Source: Cryptomeria japonica (taxonomy: Eukaryota > Streptophyta > Pinopsida > Cupressales > Cupressaceae). From it: a stretch of DNA of 64,000 bases. This document shows positions 35,191 through 47,661 of the stretch, piece after piece. The DNA lies in the NCBI RefSeq assembly GCF_030272615.1, contig NC_081414.1, positions 334,165,427 through 334,229,426 of the forward strand, given 5' to 3'. A program made the translations under genes and the position numbers. Position 1 is the stretch's first letter. Every line of letters starts with the position of its first letter. The notes under the pieces were generated by a model. That model made no database searches, was not told the DNA's origin, and saw only the letters and a list, made by a program, of their open reading frames with translations.

Positions 35191-38100
35191 AAAATGTTAA
35201 TCGAGACCTGCAACCTGCTTAACTCACAAAATCCTCAACAAATAGCCCTGAAACTCTCACAACTCAACTAAACATACGATGCACAAGTATTTCCTAAAAA
35301 GGGTTGAATCTAACGCTTGCTTGAAGGAAAAAAATAAGTTTTCACAACTACAAGCTATCAAAACCAACTAACACAATTTAGAACCTGCACCTAACATGTA
35401 TCTTTTATATCAAATTCTGATTGAATGAGACAAATAAAAGGATTTTGAACAAAATCACATAAATTCATCAAATCATCCATTCAATAACATAATATAAAAA
35501 GTATTGAAAAGGAGAATGCTGCTAGTTTATTGATAATAAAAGAGTGTTATTGTTACAAAAACTTGGAAATTGAGTTTCAATGCCTTCATACCCAGCTAAA
35601 AGGAAAAGGGTAGAGAGAAAAGAACTAACTTGAAAGAAAGAAGAATAGAATATTTATAGAAAAAGAAGCTTCAAAAATATATGAAGATGAATTGATGTTG
35701 AACTTCTTTTCTTCTTTCTTGACTCCAACTGATAGTCTCCACCTTGGAAGATGCTCCAAATTGCATGATTGATGTATCCTGGTCGAATTTGAGAGAAAAA
35801 CATGCAAAAGAGGTGTCAAAATTGAGGTGAAATGGTAGATAACTACTTCAAAAAGTTGTCTCAACTGGCCACCAACCCTTGTGGAGTATTAACTGTTGCA
35901 AACTCACTGAAAACTGACTAAAAACTCCTTATTTAAAGGATCAAACTGATGTATGTTTTTGTCTTGGGTCGGATTTGATATCTTCCATGCAAAAAGAAAC
36001 CCCTTAAGGCCTCAAAATAAGGATATCTTACCTTAAATATTTATGATTATTTCCTTCTGGTACTGTGTCTACTTTGAGCCTTTAATCCTTTATGTGTCCT
36101 AATCCTCATTCACATCCTCATGATCTATGCTTGATGCTTTTTTGTCACTTAAGACTACTATACCATGAAATAACATGGTCAAAAGTCTGCAACAAAACTT
36201 CATTGTCTATGTTCAAGCCTATTGTTCCTTTTCTGTGTGTTGTCCTCTCATGACTGGACTTTATCACAAAGTATCCCTCTAAAATTTTTAATAGTTGCTA
36301 TTGTGATTTATCCCCGACACTGTTTTGAGAGGTTTGCTAACTCACTGTCAGGACAATGCTTCTAGAATGAAGAGTTATTCTTTTTTGCCCAACTTTGTAT
36401 ACAATAGTGAATAGAATGGAAAAGGTTACATAATAGTGAAAAGAGACTATTCTTTCTCATGAACAACCAATGACCTATACACAAAAATTTAGAAGAGTAA
36501 ATATATTCATTGAGCCTTTGACAGTGATTGTTGTGAACACTAAGCTTTTGACAGTGACTTTTATTGAGCATTCACTATTTTGTCTCTATCCTGACATTAT
36601 CTCTCTATCTTGAATTGTATCAAAGATGTTGTTGCTCTCTTTTGGTTGTGCATGCATTGATCTTATACTCTCTTTTGGACTCTCAATGATCTTATCTATG
36701 TTCATCCCTCAGACCTTTGATTTTTGTCTTTTGTAGAAGCCTTTAATGTATCTCTATATGTCATCATTTGTCATCACATTTCAATGTGATTTCTCTAAAG
36801 AAGATGTTGTTATCACTGTCCATTATGCCTTGGCTATTAATGACTTGAAATCCTTAGAAAAACTAATGTGCCCTTGTAAGCTCATACACTCTTTTACTGT
36901 TCTAGTTCATTGTTGTTACCTTGCATTGTGTATAATGGCTATCTCCTTTATTAGTTTCTCATTGTGCTTATTATATTCCCTAATTGTGCATCTGAGATGT
37001 CTCTTCATCATGTCTTCTTTATTCACTTCAAATGGTCTTTGTTTTTTAAGATATTACTACTCAAGAGTATATACCATTGTAGCCTTTATGAATTTCATCT
37101 TGCTAGGGCTGTACAACTTACACATACTACCCTTAGAGTTTTAAAAAATGCTTCATGTATGCCTTTCATGCCTCATGTATTCAATAAGGCCATTTGATGT
37201 CATTTCTTTGATGGTCTGTGTGACTATACTCTACCTGTGTATACTCATTTATGTTAATAATAGTCTTAAAGAAATTGATTTCTTTTGTCATGGATCTTTG
37301 AGGGTTGTCTTGGCATTGTGAAATGCTTTGGTAGAATCTCTGCATCTCATTGATCTATAAGCCCTTGTTTTGATCTAATGAGTGTGTTATTGATTTCAAA
37401 CCACATTCTTTCATTTTGTTGCATTACTATTGATCTTGTGTGTTATTGTCCATTATACTGCAAACTAAACTTGTGATGACCATATTTCATTTGTTTCCAT
37501 GCTTCGAGGTTGAGTGAGAATATTGTATTTTGCATCCTTGTAAGGTTTAACGCTGCTATAACAGTGTTCTTATGCTTTTTGTGGTTCTTTTGGTTGCACT
37601 CTTTGAATGCTTTTTGATCCTATAAGATATGCCCTTCATATATCTCCATGATTTCCCATTACTGTCATTAATTCCTGGAGTTGTGACTAGTTATGTGATT
37701 GTCCTTGAATACTTTGTCCACCATAGGTTTTCTATGATTGTGTGATGCAAGTTTGACTCACTGCCATCCTTAAAATGTTATTGCTCTTTATTCTTTTTAT
37801 TGTGATAGTTAACTGTCTTCTTATGTGATCCTCATTAGACTGGGACAACACTTTTGCACTTCATCTTGATTGTGATTTGCATTTGAGAGGGTTCTTGTGT
37901 GATGATGGTTTCTTGCTTGCAATTCATACACTTATAGCTTTTATCTTTGTTGATTGTGTATTACTCCTTAATGCCTCCATGTTGTGACTATAATTGCATC
38001 TTCATAATCTATTCCTTTGTTATTGTCCTTTCAATGAATGTCATCAATTGTGTTCTTAAAGTGGACTGAAATCTTCTATCTTTTGTGGCTTGAATATGTT

Positions 38101-39500
38101 TTTGGGCTGAAAATCTTTTGCCTCATTCCTAATGTCTCTTCTTCATTTGGATTGTGCACATTAAATGGATTGCATCATCTTTAATAATCATTATTATTGG
38201 GACTGCCTTTGATATCTTTGAGAGCTATCAATTTGTTGTACTTTCTTGTATCTCAAAAGTGTTCTTAGTTGATCCATACTCATCTTGTATGGTCTTTGAC
38301 TTGATTTGCATGGAAACCCCCTTCAAAATACCCTAATGACTGGTAGAACAATCATTTTCCATGCCTTTGGTTGTCCTATAAATCTCATTGGCACTCATTA
38401 TCGATCATAGGGCTGGTTTCTTTATTGATATGGATTAAGGATGTTGGACTATGAAAAGACAATGATTGGTGTGAGATGCTATCTTTTGAATTACTTCTCT
38501 TATCACAACTTTCATTTTTGCATTGATGCTTTTATGGTGTGACTGAAATATGTCCCACGGATCAACTCAAACTTATCCTTCACATATTCATCTTTGTATG
38601 ACTGCATCAATACCCCAAAATTTACTATTGTTGCTTCAATCACATGGCTGCACTTTGTCACTACCTTCTAATCTGAAGCTTACTGTTTTGGTTCTTCATT
38701 AACTATGCGTTTGCATGATACCATGAATTCTCTTATTGTATGATCTGTCTCATCCTTATTTTGGCCTTGTGAATACCCTTCAACACCATATTTTCTCTCC
38801 ACATTTGAGAACATTGTATTGTCATATCATGGTTTAAACATAATGATGAAAAGACCTCCATACATGCATGAAAGAATCTTTGCTTCTAGATGAAAGACCG
38901 TATAATAAGAAGGCAGACAAAATAAGACTTGCCTTAACAATGGGACAAATGCTTTTCTTTTTTCTTGACGATATGAGCTCCATTCATGTCCAAACCCTTG
39001 GAGACTGCTCCTTGACTGCTATGAAACTACTATTGACTCCCTTGGAACTGCTCCTTTTACGTGATACACTTCTTTGATGAATCATTGATGTTCATGAAGA
39101 TTGAAAGTATATACATGATACACCTATGATTCTTCTCTTCAAGTCTCTATTGTTGGTAAAATAAGCTTTGGCAACCATGAATTGTGACATGCAACTCAGG
39201 AACTATGCTTTCCTGATTTAATCGTTGGAGTTTACCCTTTATTCATCTTCAATTTATCTTCTTAACTCATGGTTAACTGAAAATATAAGAGATTTTCCCT
39301 CCAAACATTAAATTTTGACTTTATTTGACTCTACTCAATGTGGTAAGTTCTTTTTTGAAAGATTTTATAAATAAAATCAAAGCATTATTTACCCCTTTAT
39401 TTGTATTAATACCATCATCAAATCAAAATGATATTTTGATTTTCTTATAATCATTTTAAACATCCCTAAAAGCTTATGACAAAACATAGGGCAAGTGAGG
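35191..39500. other. Long stretch without supported genes
   Basis: The A-rich beginning (to about 35650) contains words resembling an LTR on the minus strand. 36200-39300 is strongly T-rich on the plus strand. No frame has domain content, and no LTR pair or TIR was found. Because coding text similar in style stops near 35190 and resumes near 39540, this is probably a nested insertion of about 4.3 kb in the large-element relic. Confidence 0.35.
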
Positions 39501-39503
39501 AGG

Positions 39504-39531
39504 CTATTTTTGACCTAAGAGGCAAAAATAG
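39504..39531. repeat. Hairpin
   Basis: CTATTTTTG and CAAAAATAG form a perfect 9-bp stem, extended by CCT/AGG after one bulged A. It lies immediately upstream of the resumed coding relic. Confidence 0.55.
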
Positions 39532-39540
39532 GTAACAACT

Positions 39541-40560
39541 ACAATGGAGGATTCTCAAGCATCTTTTTAGCATCTTGTAGAAATGTATAATGAAGAGAGG
39601 GTCAAAAAGGACAGGTTCCATAAATAGGTTGATCAACTCACTGAGGTCTTGATCAAGATAACCAAATCATCAGAGATAATTGAACTAGTTACTTCATATG
39701 TAGATGGACAACTCATCAAATAGGCTGAATAGGTCAATTCACAAGGGAACATCAATTGGTGAATGGATGGATAGGCCTTTAAGTCAATTCTAGTTCCATC
39801 CCCACACACATTCACTAATTAATTAACTGATCCCCACCCACCCCTACCATCCACCCTGGAACTATGAACTCATTTGATAAGTTTTGTTGTTATGTTGGTA
39901 AACAATTTAGAAGGTCTTAAGTCTGAAGTTGACAAAACTTTGGATCTTTTCTCACAAGAATTGGACATATGAGAAGGACTTCGAATCTTGGTTTACGTTA
40001 GAAGATTTCCAGTTGGATGTTGTACTTGACAATGGAGTGCTCCCTTGAAGGGATATGTACATTGAGCAAAGGGAAGTACTAGAATATTAAATGGACACCT
40101 TGGAGACACTTGTTAAAGATATGATGAAAGCTCAAAAAGAATACAATGATAAGGACAAGGGCACCATTGATAAGATATCAACGTTCTCTTGCACTTTCCT
40201 AGATGAGAATAAAAAACCCTTTCATGAAGATGTCATCATTAAGGAATTTAGTCTTCTTGTTGGTGAAGAGGTTGAAAAAGGGGTATTCTCATTGTCTTCA
40301 ATAGAAAAGTTAATAGATATCCAAGTAAATATGGATGATCTAGCCTCTCTTTTGAAAAAAAACAAGAAATGTTTCATAAGCCTTGGAGACTCTATAACCT
40401 AGGTCAAGGCCATCACAAGTCACATCAAAGGATGTAATCAAGAATAGATGAAAGCAATATTGTAGAAGTTCAAGGAATTCATGAAACAAGATCAAAATGG
40501 AGTGTCTGGTGACACTTATAATTTTTCTATAGCCTAAAAGTTGTAGATACATTTTTGAAT
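39541..40560 (+). pseudogene. Coiled-coil protein relic of the large element
   Basis: The frames read EERVKKDRFHK, QLTEVLIKITKSSEIIEL, then NLEGLKSEVDKTLDLFSQ and, from 40091, a 103-codon open frame with VKDMMKAQKEYNDKDKG and FSLSSIEKLIDIQVNMDD, continuing past a stop to HIKGCNQE and KFKEFMKQDQNG. High Lys/Glu and heptad-like Leu/Ile suggest a coiled coil. There is no known domain. The same style as the 29.6-35.2 kb relic suggests one element. Multiple stops make it inactive. Confidence 0.35.
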
Positions 40561-41749
40561 AAGACTTTGACACTTCAAGTGTCATTTTGTATCTAAGCTT
40601 TGACATCTAGGTAGTGCACGATTTCTAAGTCAAATATGACTCTTCTTTGATTTAGTCATAGTTTTTACTAGATTTTATCAATGCACCTCACATATATATA
40701 TATATGAGGTTGCTTATTGTTATATGTATATAATCTTTAATCTATATGCAACAAAACTCTGCCAAAGTGAAAAGAAAAAGTGAAACTTTGTGTTCCAATT
40801 GTTATTTTGCAAACTTGATCAAATAAGAAGAAAGATTTGCCATTCAAAATTTATGTTGGATTCATTGTGATTTATGGTTAGAGTGTTCTTATGTCATTGT
40901 TGTTGTAAATTCTTATTTTGCTCAAGTAAAGGTGTAGCTGAGGAGATACTGTTCAAGAGTAGAAACAATTGTTGGTTTGTGAATTTTTTGTCATATTTCA
41001 GCTCTTGTTAATAGAATTAGGAATTAGTGAATGTGATATTATTTTGAATACTTTGAGCTTTATATTGGTATTTTCAAGATAAAATTTAGCTGAAATATAG
41101 TAAGATAATACCTTGAAGACTTTGTGCTTTATTGTACTATCTTGGAAAAGAAATCTTAATTTGAAGACTTTGAGCTTCATTTTAATATTTTGGAGTTGTT
41201 TAAAGTTGTAATAGGATATTAAGATCAAGACTTTGTGCTTTACTTTGAATTTCTTAACTTGATACCATGAGTTACAGAATACATTATTTGAAGAAAGGTT
41301 GATAGGACAACAAAGATTTTTAAGACTTTGAGCTTAAGAACTCTTTCTCGTCACAAAGAAGAAACAGAGGAATTTGGGCCTTTATAGAAACTATTCTTCT
41401 TTACTTATTTGTATCTTTATCATTCATACATTTTGTGTTAATTATAACATTAAAGTTATAATTAGAATTATTGATACTCTATATTGTAAATTATTTCGTA
41501 AAGAAAGACAAAATAATAACATCTATTCTGAAAAAAGAGGATAAGATGATACATCACCCAAGTTTAGATTAGAAATTGAAAGTTGTATCTTGTTATAGAA
41601 AGTAGAGTAGTAAGTTAAAGGGGGAGCCTTCCCTTAGAAATTAGGATCTATATTTAATCTCACACGCTGTGGTTGAAACCACAATTTTGTAAACTCACCT
41701 AGTTTGCAAAATTTTCAACCAACATTTAAAAAACCTTAAGGTATATTAG
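40561..41749. other. Non-coding region with spaced repeats
   Basis: An AT-rich block resembling an element 3' region, with a (TA)n TATA-like run at 40691-40704. Between 41049 and 41337, five copies of aagactttgwgctty occur (about 41049, 41113, 41161, 41225, 41320). No gene. Confidence 0.45.
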
Positions 41750-41759
41750 TTGAATTTGA

Positions 41760-43105
41760 AGTCATCATTCTTGAATGAGAAACTTGAAGAAGAGGTGTAT
41801 ATTGAACAACCAGATGGATTTTAGTTGTCAGCATTCTTGAATAGAAAACTTGAAGGAGAGGTGTATATTGAACAACCGTATGGTTTTCAATTGTCAAAAG
41901 ATCTAGATATGGTCTGTAGACTCAAAAAGGCACTTTATGGACTCAAGCAAGCTCCCAAAGATTAGTATGCATGGTTGGATAGATACTTGTTGTAGAAAAC
42001 CTTCAAGAAAGGTACAATAGATACTAATTTCTAATTCAAAGTTGAGAATGAGAAATTATTTGTAGTGGTTGTATATGTTGATGATATCATTTTTGGTGGA
42101 GATGAATATGTTTGCAAGAAGTTTGAAAAAGAGACGCTGAAAGAATCTGAGATGTCAATGATTGGTGAGTTGTCATTTTTTTATGGTTTTCAAGTTAACA
42201 CGATCAAAATATGGTATTTTCATTTCTCAAACCAATTATATCAAGGAGGTTGAAGAAAATTGGTATGGAAAATTGTAAACTAGTTGGAACCTCTATGGTT
42301 ACTAGTTTTCACTTAAGCAAGAATGATGGATCTTCAGATGTTGATTAGAAATAATATAGATCTATGATTGGTGGATTGTTGTATTTAACTACCCCAAAAT
42401 TGGATATTATGTATGTTGTCTATTTGGTTGCCAAATATCAAGCTAATCCAAAGAAATCTCATGATCAAGCAGTGAAAAGGATATTCAGATACTAGAAAGG
42501 GACTCTAGATTTTGGTTTATGGTATAGAAGGATGATGATTTCTCTTTGAAATCATATTGATGTTGATTGGTCTACATGTGCTAATGATAGAAGAAGTACA
42601 TGTAAAGGTGCATTTTTATTTGAAGACAAATTGGTCTCTTTGTTGAGAAAGAAGCAAGATTCAATGTCATTATCTATAGCAGATTTAGAATACATTGCAA
42701 TAGAATCTCAACAAATTGGTCTCTTTGTTGAGAAAGAAGCAAGATTCAATGTCATTATCTATAGCAAAAGTAGAATACATTTCAATAGAATCTCACTACA
42801 CTCAAGTCATGTGGATGAATCAAACTCTTAAAGATATCAAGGTGATGTATGATGAGGCAATTCCTATTATGTGTGATAACACAAGTACAATTGACATTTC
42901 AAAGAATCTGGTGATGCATTCAAGAACTAAACACATTTCTATCTGATATAATTTCTTAAGAGAGAAGGTTGCAGAGAAGGAACTCAGATTAGAATATGTT
43001 CCCACAAAGGATCAAATTGTAGATATTTTCACCAAGGAATTGTCAAAAGATGCCTTTGAGTATCTCCAACAAAAGTTAGGTATTATTTCCCCTCCTTCAA
43101 ACTAG
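41760..43105 (+). pseudogene. Copia reverse transcriptase-RNase H relic
   Basis: Visible blocks: EEVYIEQPDGF (twice, tandem), VCRLKKALYGLKQAP, VVYVDDIIFGG (the catalytic YVDD is kept), MIGELSFFYGFQVN, DLEYIAIESQ, IPIMCDNTSTIDISKN, MHSRTKHISI and LRLEYVPTKDQI-like text, then a stop near 43105. This is the normal order of copia RT palm, connection and RNase H. There are many stops (for example after QAPKD) and two tandem duplications (66 bp and 85 bp), the latter frameshifting. The integrase and RT fingers are missing. Confidence 0.8.
42627..42797 (+). repeat. 85-bp tandem duplication in copia RNase H
   Basis: The word attggtctctttgttgagaa and the following 60 bp occur twice with an offset of 85 bp, which changes the frame. 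A 66-bp in-frame tandem duplication lies at about 41767-41898 around EEVYIEQP. Confidence 0.75.
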
Positions 43106-43260
43106 ATGCATAGAGGTGCATCATTCCAAGGGGGAAATCAAAGTTTATTTATTGTCTTTTGGATTGATGTGGTGGATTCTCTCAAGAGGAGTAGTGAAGG
43201 TTGTGATTTTATGATTGTATGAAAATGGTTGTAGAAGAGAGATATCCCTGATAGGGGGAG

Positions 43261-45052
43261 TGTTGTGGCTATTAGAGTTATACTTGGAAGGGAGAGACAA
43301 AGTTATGGATGAAGAGAAACTCATAGTTGTTGTGTTGTGCCCTTTTTCCTTGATGACATAAGGGAAGATATTTTATTGGAGAGAATTGATTCTTGATTGG
43401 TGTTACAAGTTTTTTCATCAATGACAAAGGGAGATATTGTTGCAAATATAAGTGTGTTGTCTTTGATGTGAGAATTGAAGATGAGATTGTGTTGTCTAGT
43501 GATGACAAAGGTGAAGAAGTTATAGTTGTTCAGTTGTGCAGTTGTGGTATGTGGTCTAAAAAAGAGTGCTAAGATGTTATTATGTTGTTTGGATGTGATG
43601 TTGAGTGAGTATGAGGTGTTTCCAGAAGGTTACAATATACAGGAAAGAGTATTCAAAGTCCTTATGGAAGAATGTTTTGCATTCCTCTTATTTTTGAAGA
43701 TGGGGGCTTGTAGCTCTAAATATAATGTTTACGCTCTATGGATGTTTCACTATCATGTTTTCAAGTCCCATATAGCTCAAATGGTGAAGTCGATGGTCAC
43801 AATTTGCTAACAATGAGGTTGTTTGTCAAGACTATTCTAAAAAATTCTTTGCATTCCTTTGCTATGATGATTGAAGTGTTGCACCTTGGAGAAAATGTTC
43901 ATATGCTTAGTGTAGTGTTCTAGTTAATATTTCATATGTTGGTTTGTCTAGCATGAAGTTATGTTATTCTATTGTTCAGTGTGGTCAGTTGTGTTGATCT
44001 CTGATTAACTCAATTGATTGATCTTATTTGGTTCATACTCCTTTGGTCTAGATATACATTAGAGGTTGAGTTAGAGTTTTTTTATGGGTCTCATCATGGC
44101 ATGTGAAGATATAGAATAAGTAATTTGTATTGAGTGATGTTTTTGGACCTTATTGTTTTTCTACATGTTACATTTGATGTTGACTTTGGAGGATGTGTTA
44201 GTGTCTGTAGTTAATTGGAATTGACTTTGGAAGACTTGTTGTGATGTATTTAGGTCCTCTTTATCTCTTGAAGTGGACCACATATGGTGTAGTTTTTATT
44301 TGTGTCTAATCTTGTGTGATTTATGTATATTTTGTATATTGCCAATTTAGTTGAGGATTTGAATGAATAACCTAGTATATATGGATGTGTAGATGTATGG
44401 ATTGTAGTGTGGATCAGTATATGTGGAGAATCAAACATGTGAATTTTAGTTTATGTTGAGCTTTGATGATCTTATTCTTTAGTGTGACAAAGTTTTGAGA
44501 CAATGAATGTGAGAGTTGTGCTTTCCATGATATTGTTCGCTTGACATAGTTGGTCAAGGGTAGTTTCATGATCAGGAAATCTTGTTCATTTCAATTCATC
44601 ATTTCTTTGTGCTTTCTGAAAGACTATGTGTCATTTTGGCATCTTGTGTAGATTTATATCTTTTCCTAGAGTAGTGAGCTTTAGTTTTTGCAATTCCATT
44701 GTATCTTGCCCTATGATTGTGCGACTCAATAGTGCAAATCTATTGTATCTTTCCCTAAGGTCGTGCACCTTAGTCTTGCAAGTCCAAATTAGGATCAGTG
44801 AGATACCATGGCCTCGAGCCTAAAATATTGTAATCATTTATTCATACTATGAGGGTGTTTCTCGCCATGGTTTTCCCTTGGGTAGGATTTTACATGTAAT
44901 TGGTGTTCTCTTGTGTATTGTATTTTTTGGTTTCATGCTTCATTATTTCATAGATAAGATAATTGTGGTTTGAAGTTTTAAGAGCTTAAAAATAAATTAT
45001 TTTAAGGTTCAGACTGATTCAGCCCCCTCTTAGTCTTGTGGTGTGTTCAACA
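43261..45052 (+). repeat. 3' LTR of the copia relic
   Basis: 1792 bp from TGTTGTGG, directly after the purine tract, to TTCAACA. Text near 44870-45050 matches typical copia R-U5 ends. The sequence after it, attcgatcat, faintly resembles a primer-binding site but is not a match I can rely on. Confidence 0.65.
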
Positions 45053-45186
45053 ATTCGATCATGTCCCTTGAATTTCATTATATTTTCATTTTTTTAAAAA
45101 TCTAAAATTCCTACATTTTAAGGCTAGATATTAGGAATTTTAGGTCATTACCTTATCAACTCTTATATTAAAACACCAAAAATTCT

Positions 45187-45189
<3 letters not shown>

Positions 45190-45257
<68 letters not shown>
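45190..45257. repeat. (AT)n microsatellite
   Basis: About 34 uninterrupted AT units, directly upstream of the duplicated flank. Confidence 0.95.
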
Positions 45258-45260
<3 letters not shown>

Positions 45261-45317
45261 ATAGAGAGTGTTAGATTGTTAGTACCATTAAAAAATATAT
45301 GACAATGTATTTTTAGA

Positions 45318-45887
45318 TCTCTTATAACATTAAGCATCTATGTTAACAATATAATATTTAATTTGCAAGACATCAGTGTTCATATTGTAGAAACTATATC
45401 ATTTAGTTTTTTATTAGAGTAAAACAAGTTTTGAAGGGACGCTGGAACCCTTAACAAAAAAGGGCAATTAGCACTAGGAGAAAACCAAACGTAAACAAAC
45501 AACTAGCCAACAATGAATTGTATTATATTTAGTTGGTGTTTGTTTGATTTTGTATTATTGACAAATGAGATAGATTCTCATTAGAAAATTCAAACAAAAA
45601 AAAATTAGAACATGTCTCACTTTTCTTTCAACATAAATACTTGTTCAAAAAAAAGATATTGATTATAGAAGTGTAGGTTTCATCAATAAGATACAAATTG
45701 TAGCAAGTGGAATAAATAACAAAGATAAAAAATCTTGCTCAACTAGATCATAAGCATTGTCTAATCTAATTCCATTTTAATCTCTTCCTATAATAATAAA
45801 TTTCATTTAATATGATTCCATTATTAATTTTTAATTTCCTTTATATCACAATTGAATAGTAGAATCATCACAAATTAACAACATGAT
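45318..45887 (+). repeat. Upstream flank of the VPS62 duplication, copy B
   Basis: Aligns with 375-830 (see that entry). It is interrupted by a LINE tail at 45409-45526 and stops at the large LINE. If both insertions are removed, its distance to VPS62 copy 2 is about 1.9 kb, similar in scale to the 0.8-1.3 kb spacing at copy 1. Confidence 0.55.
45409..45526 (-). mobile_element. 118-bp LINE tail with 8-bp target duplication
   Basis: Flanked by atttagtt (45401-45408 and 45527-45534). In LINE sense the end reads CCCTTCAAAACTTG, TTTTACTCTAATAAAA, matching the 3' tails at 58370 and 23924. The hairpin stem is eroded in this copy. Confidence 0.65.
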
Positions 45888-45904
45888 GGAGTAATGGTTT
45901 CAGG

Positions 45905-47661
45905 ATGGCGGCAGGAGGGTTTTGACGGGTTTCTTAATTGGTACTAGTTTTCCCCAGGGTCAACTAGGAGCTAGCACCCCTACTCTAGCTGGCGGAGCGA
46001 ACAAGTTGGGGGAGGATGAATCTGAAGATGTTGGGGACCCAAAAATGGGGTTTCAGGTGGACCCGGGAGATAGGGCCCCTAATGTAGGGTTGACAGTAAA
46101 GAATCCCGTGACAATGATGATTCATGGGGTCCTCGTTCTGATCAACCAATCATGAGGGCTATGGAGCATTCTTTTCTTATGAGTGTCATGGGTAATCACC
46201 GAGCTTCCTTGTTTGGCGTCAAACCAATAGGAAAGTATTTCTTCCCTCATGTGTTAGTTATCTCTGGTAAGGACAGAGGGAAGTCAACTATTTTGATTCT
46301 GGATCAAGTGATTGACCATAACGTGTCTTTGCTGGAGCTATCTCTTGTTGATAATTTTTATGGACTGAGACCCAAAATTGATCTGGTTAGGGTTTTTGTT
46401 AGCAAAAGATGGAAGCTGAAAGGACAAGTTGAAGTTTCTGCTCTTCTGAGAGGTTTTTTCTCCTTTGATTTCTCTTGTGCTGAGGATATTCTTGCTATTT
46501 TATTTGGGGATCCGTGGGTCCTTGGGAGATCTTCTCTTACCCTAAAAAAGTGGACTCCCAATATGGATATGTTTGATGCTTTCTTTGAAGCTATGCCGGT
46601 GTTGGTTAGGCTTCTGGGGCTTCCATTGGAATACTGGCATGAAGATATTTTTAAGGGTATTGTTGGAGGTTTTGGTGAACTCCTCTTGATTGATCCTATG
46701 ACTGCAACTAGGAAAGAATGGTGTATTCCCGCTTATGTGTGGGGATCAGTTGATCCAAGGACCTTCCTACCTCGGTTGAACTTGTTTCTAAGTTGGGGTC
46801 ACTTGTCAAGCCTATTGAATATGAATCAATACCTTTTGTCTTCTTTGTGTGCAAAAAAGTTGGACATTGGGCGAAGAAATTCCCTAAGATTAGTAAGAAA
46901 GATGGGGCCAAAAATCATGGCTCTAGGGTTTGGAAGCCTAAGTCTAAGGTGGTTGAGGAATAGAGAAACCTACAAGCGAACAAGGTAGATGAGGTCTCCT
47001 CTGATCATGCTATGGATCTACAAGAAAGTAAGAAGGGTGAGTCCAATGAGATTGTGTAGGATGCGACTTACTCTTAGATGGAGGTTCTTGAGCAGGTTAT
47101 AGCTGACAATAGTTTGACTCTACAGAGAAGGAACAGGCTATGATTACTCCTCAAGAGGATGCTCCTAAGTAGGATATTGATGATAATAAAAGTGACTCTA
47201 TAGAGAAGGACCAGGTTGTGGTTCTTCTCAGGAGGATGCTCCTGAGCAGGACAAGGATGACAATAAGATTGGCAATGACACAATGGAAAAGAGGGAAGAT
47301 TTTGAGGATGGAGAGCTGATCATTTCCATTGATTTAGGATCTGGTTATGTTTCACAAAATAATAAGAAGGTTGGATTTTAACACTGAGGATAATGGCCCC
47401 ATCTATACCTTTAAGGACCGCCAATCCTCTTCTGTTCTAGGCTCATCTTTTGTTGGTCTGGATTTGGGGTTCCTAAATGCCCAAAAATCCAATGGTACTC
47501 TCTTATCTTTAGATCAAAATATTATCATACCAGAAGTAGTGCAATCTCCAAAGGATGAACAGGGTATATTTGAGAAAGAGAATATTAGCCTTGATGAGAC
47601 TGAGTTTGATGAAGATATGTCCTACACAAAAGTGGAAAAGAAGAAGAAGAAAACTCAGTAA
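45905..47661 (+). pseudogene. LINE ORF1, DUF4283 nucleic-acid-binding protein with zinc knuckle
   Basis: Core block 46170-46740: SVMGNHRASLFG, RVFVSKRWKLKGQVEVSA, GFFSFDFSCAEDI, GDPWVLGRSSLTLKKW, VLVRLLGLPLEYW and GGFGELLLID. This is the DUF4283 domain found in plant L1 ORF1 proteins, followed by VFFVCKKVGHWAKKFPK at about 46825-46875, a CCHC knuckle in which the first and last Cys are both Phe. An acidic/Lys-rich tail follows to 47661. ORF1 proteins bind LINE RNA as chaperones. Frameshifts near 46100 and 46760 and stops from 46966 on make it inactive. Confidence 0.75.

Larger units (their letters stand above)
41750..45052 (+). mobile_element. 5'-truncated Ty1/copia retrotransposon
   Basis: Remaining parts are the C-terminal third of pol (41760-43105), a spacer, a polypurine tract atagggggag (43251-43260) and a 3' LTR (43261-45052) starting TGTTGTGG and ending TTCAACA. 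Gag, protease, integrase and the 5' LTR are gone. The LTR contains the ctcgccatggttttccc and cccctc..agtctt..gtgtgttcaaca words typical of copia LTR ends. Confidence 0.8.

Noticed and set aside
36746-37144. 132-codon hydrophobic open frame as a membrane protein
   Set aside because: The hydrophobicity comes from T-rich DNA; there is no domain, no promoter and no intron context.
35191-39500. LTR retrotransposon with recognisable LTRs
   Set aside because: LTR-like text near 35200-35650 has no matching partner by eye at the far end, so only a general statement was kept.
45053-45066. Primer-binding site after the copia LTR, implying a 5' LTR or tandem element
   Set aside because: attcgatcat matches the expected site too poorly, and no coding region follows; it is more likely flanking DNA.
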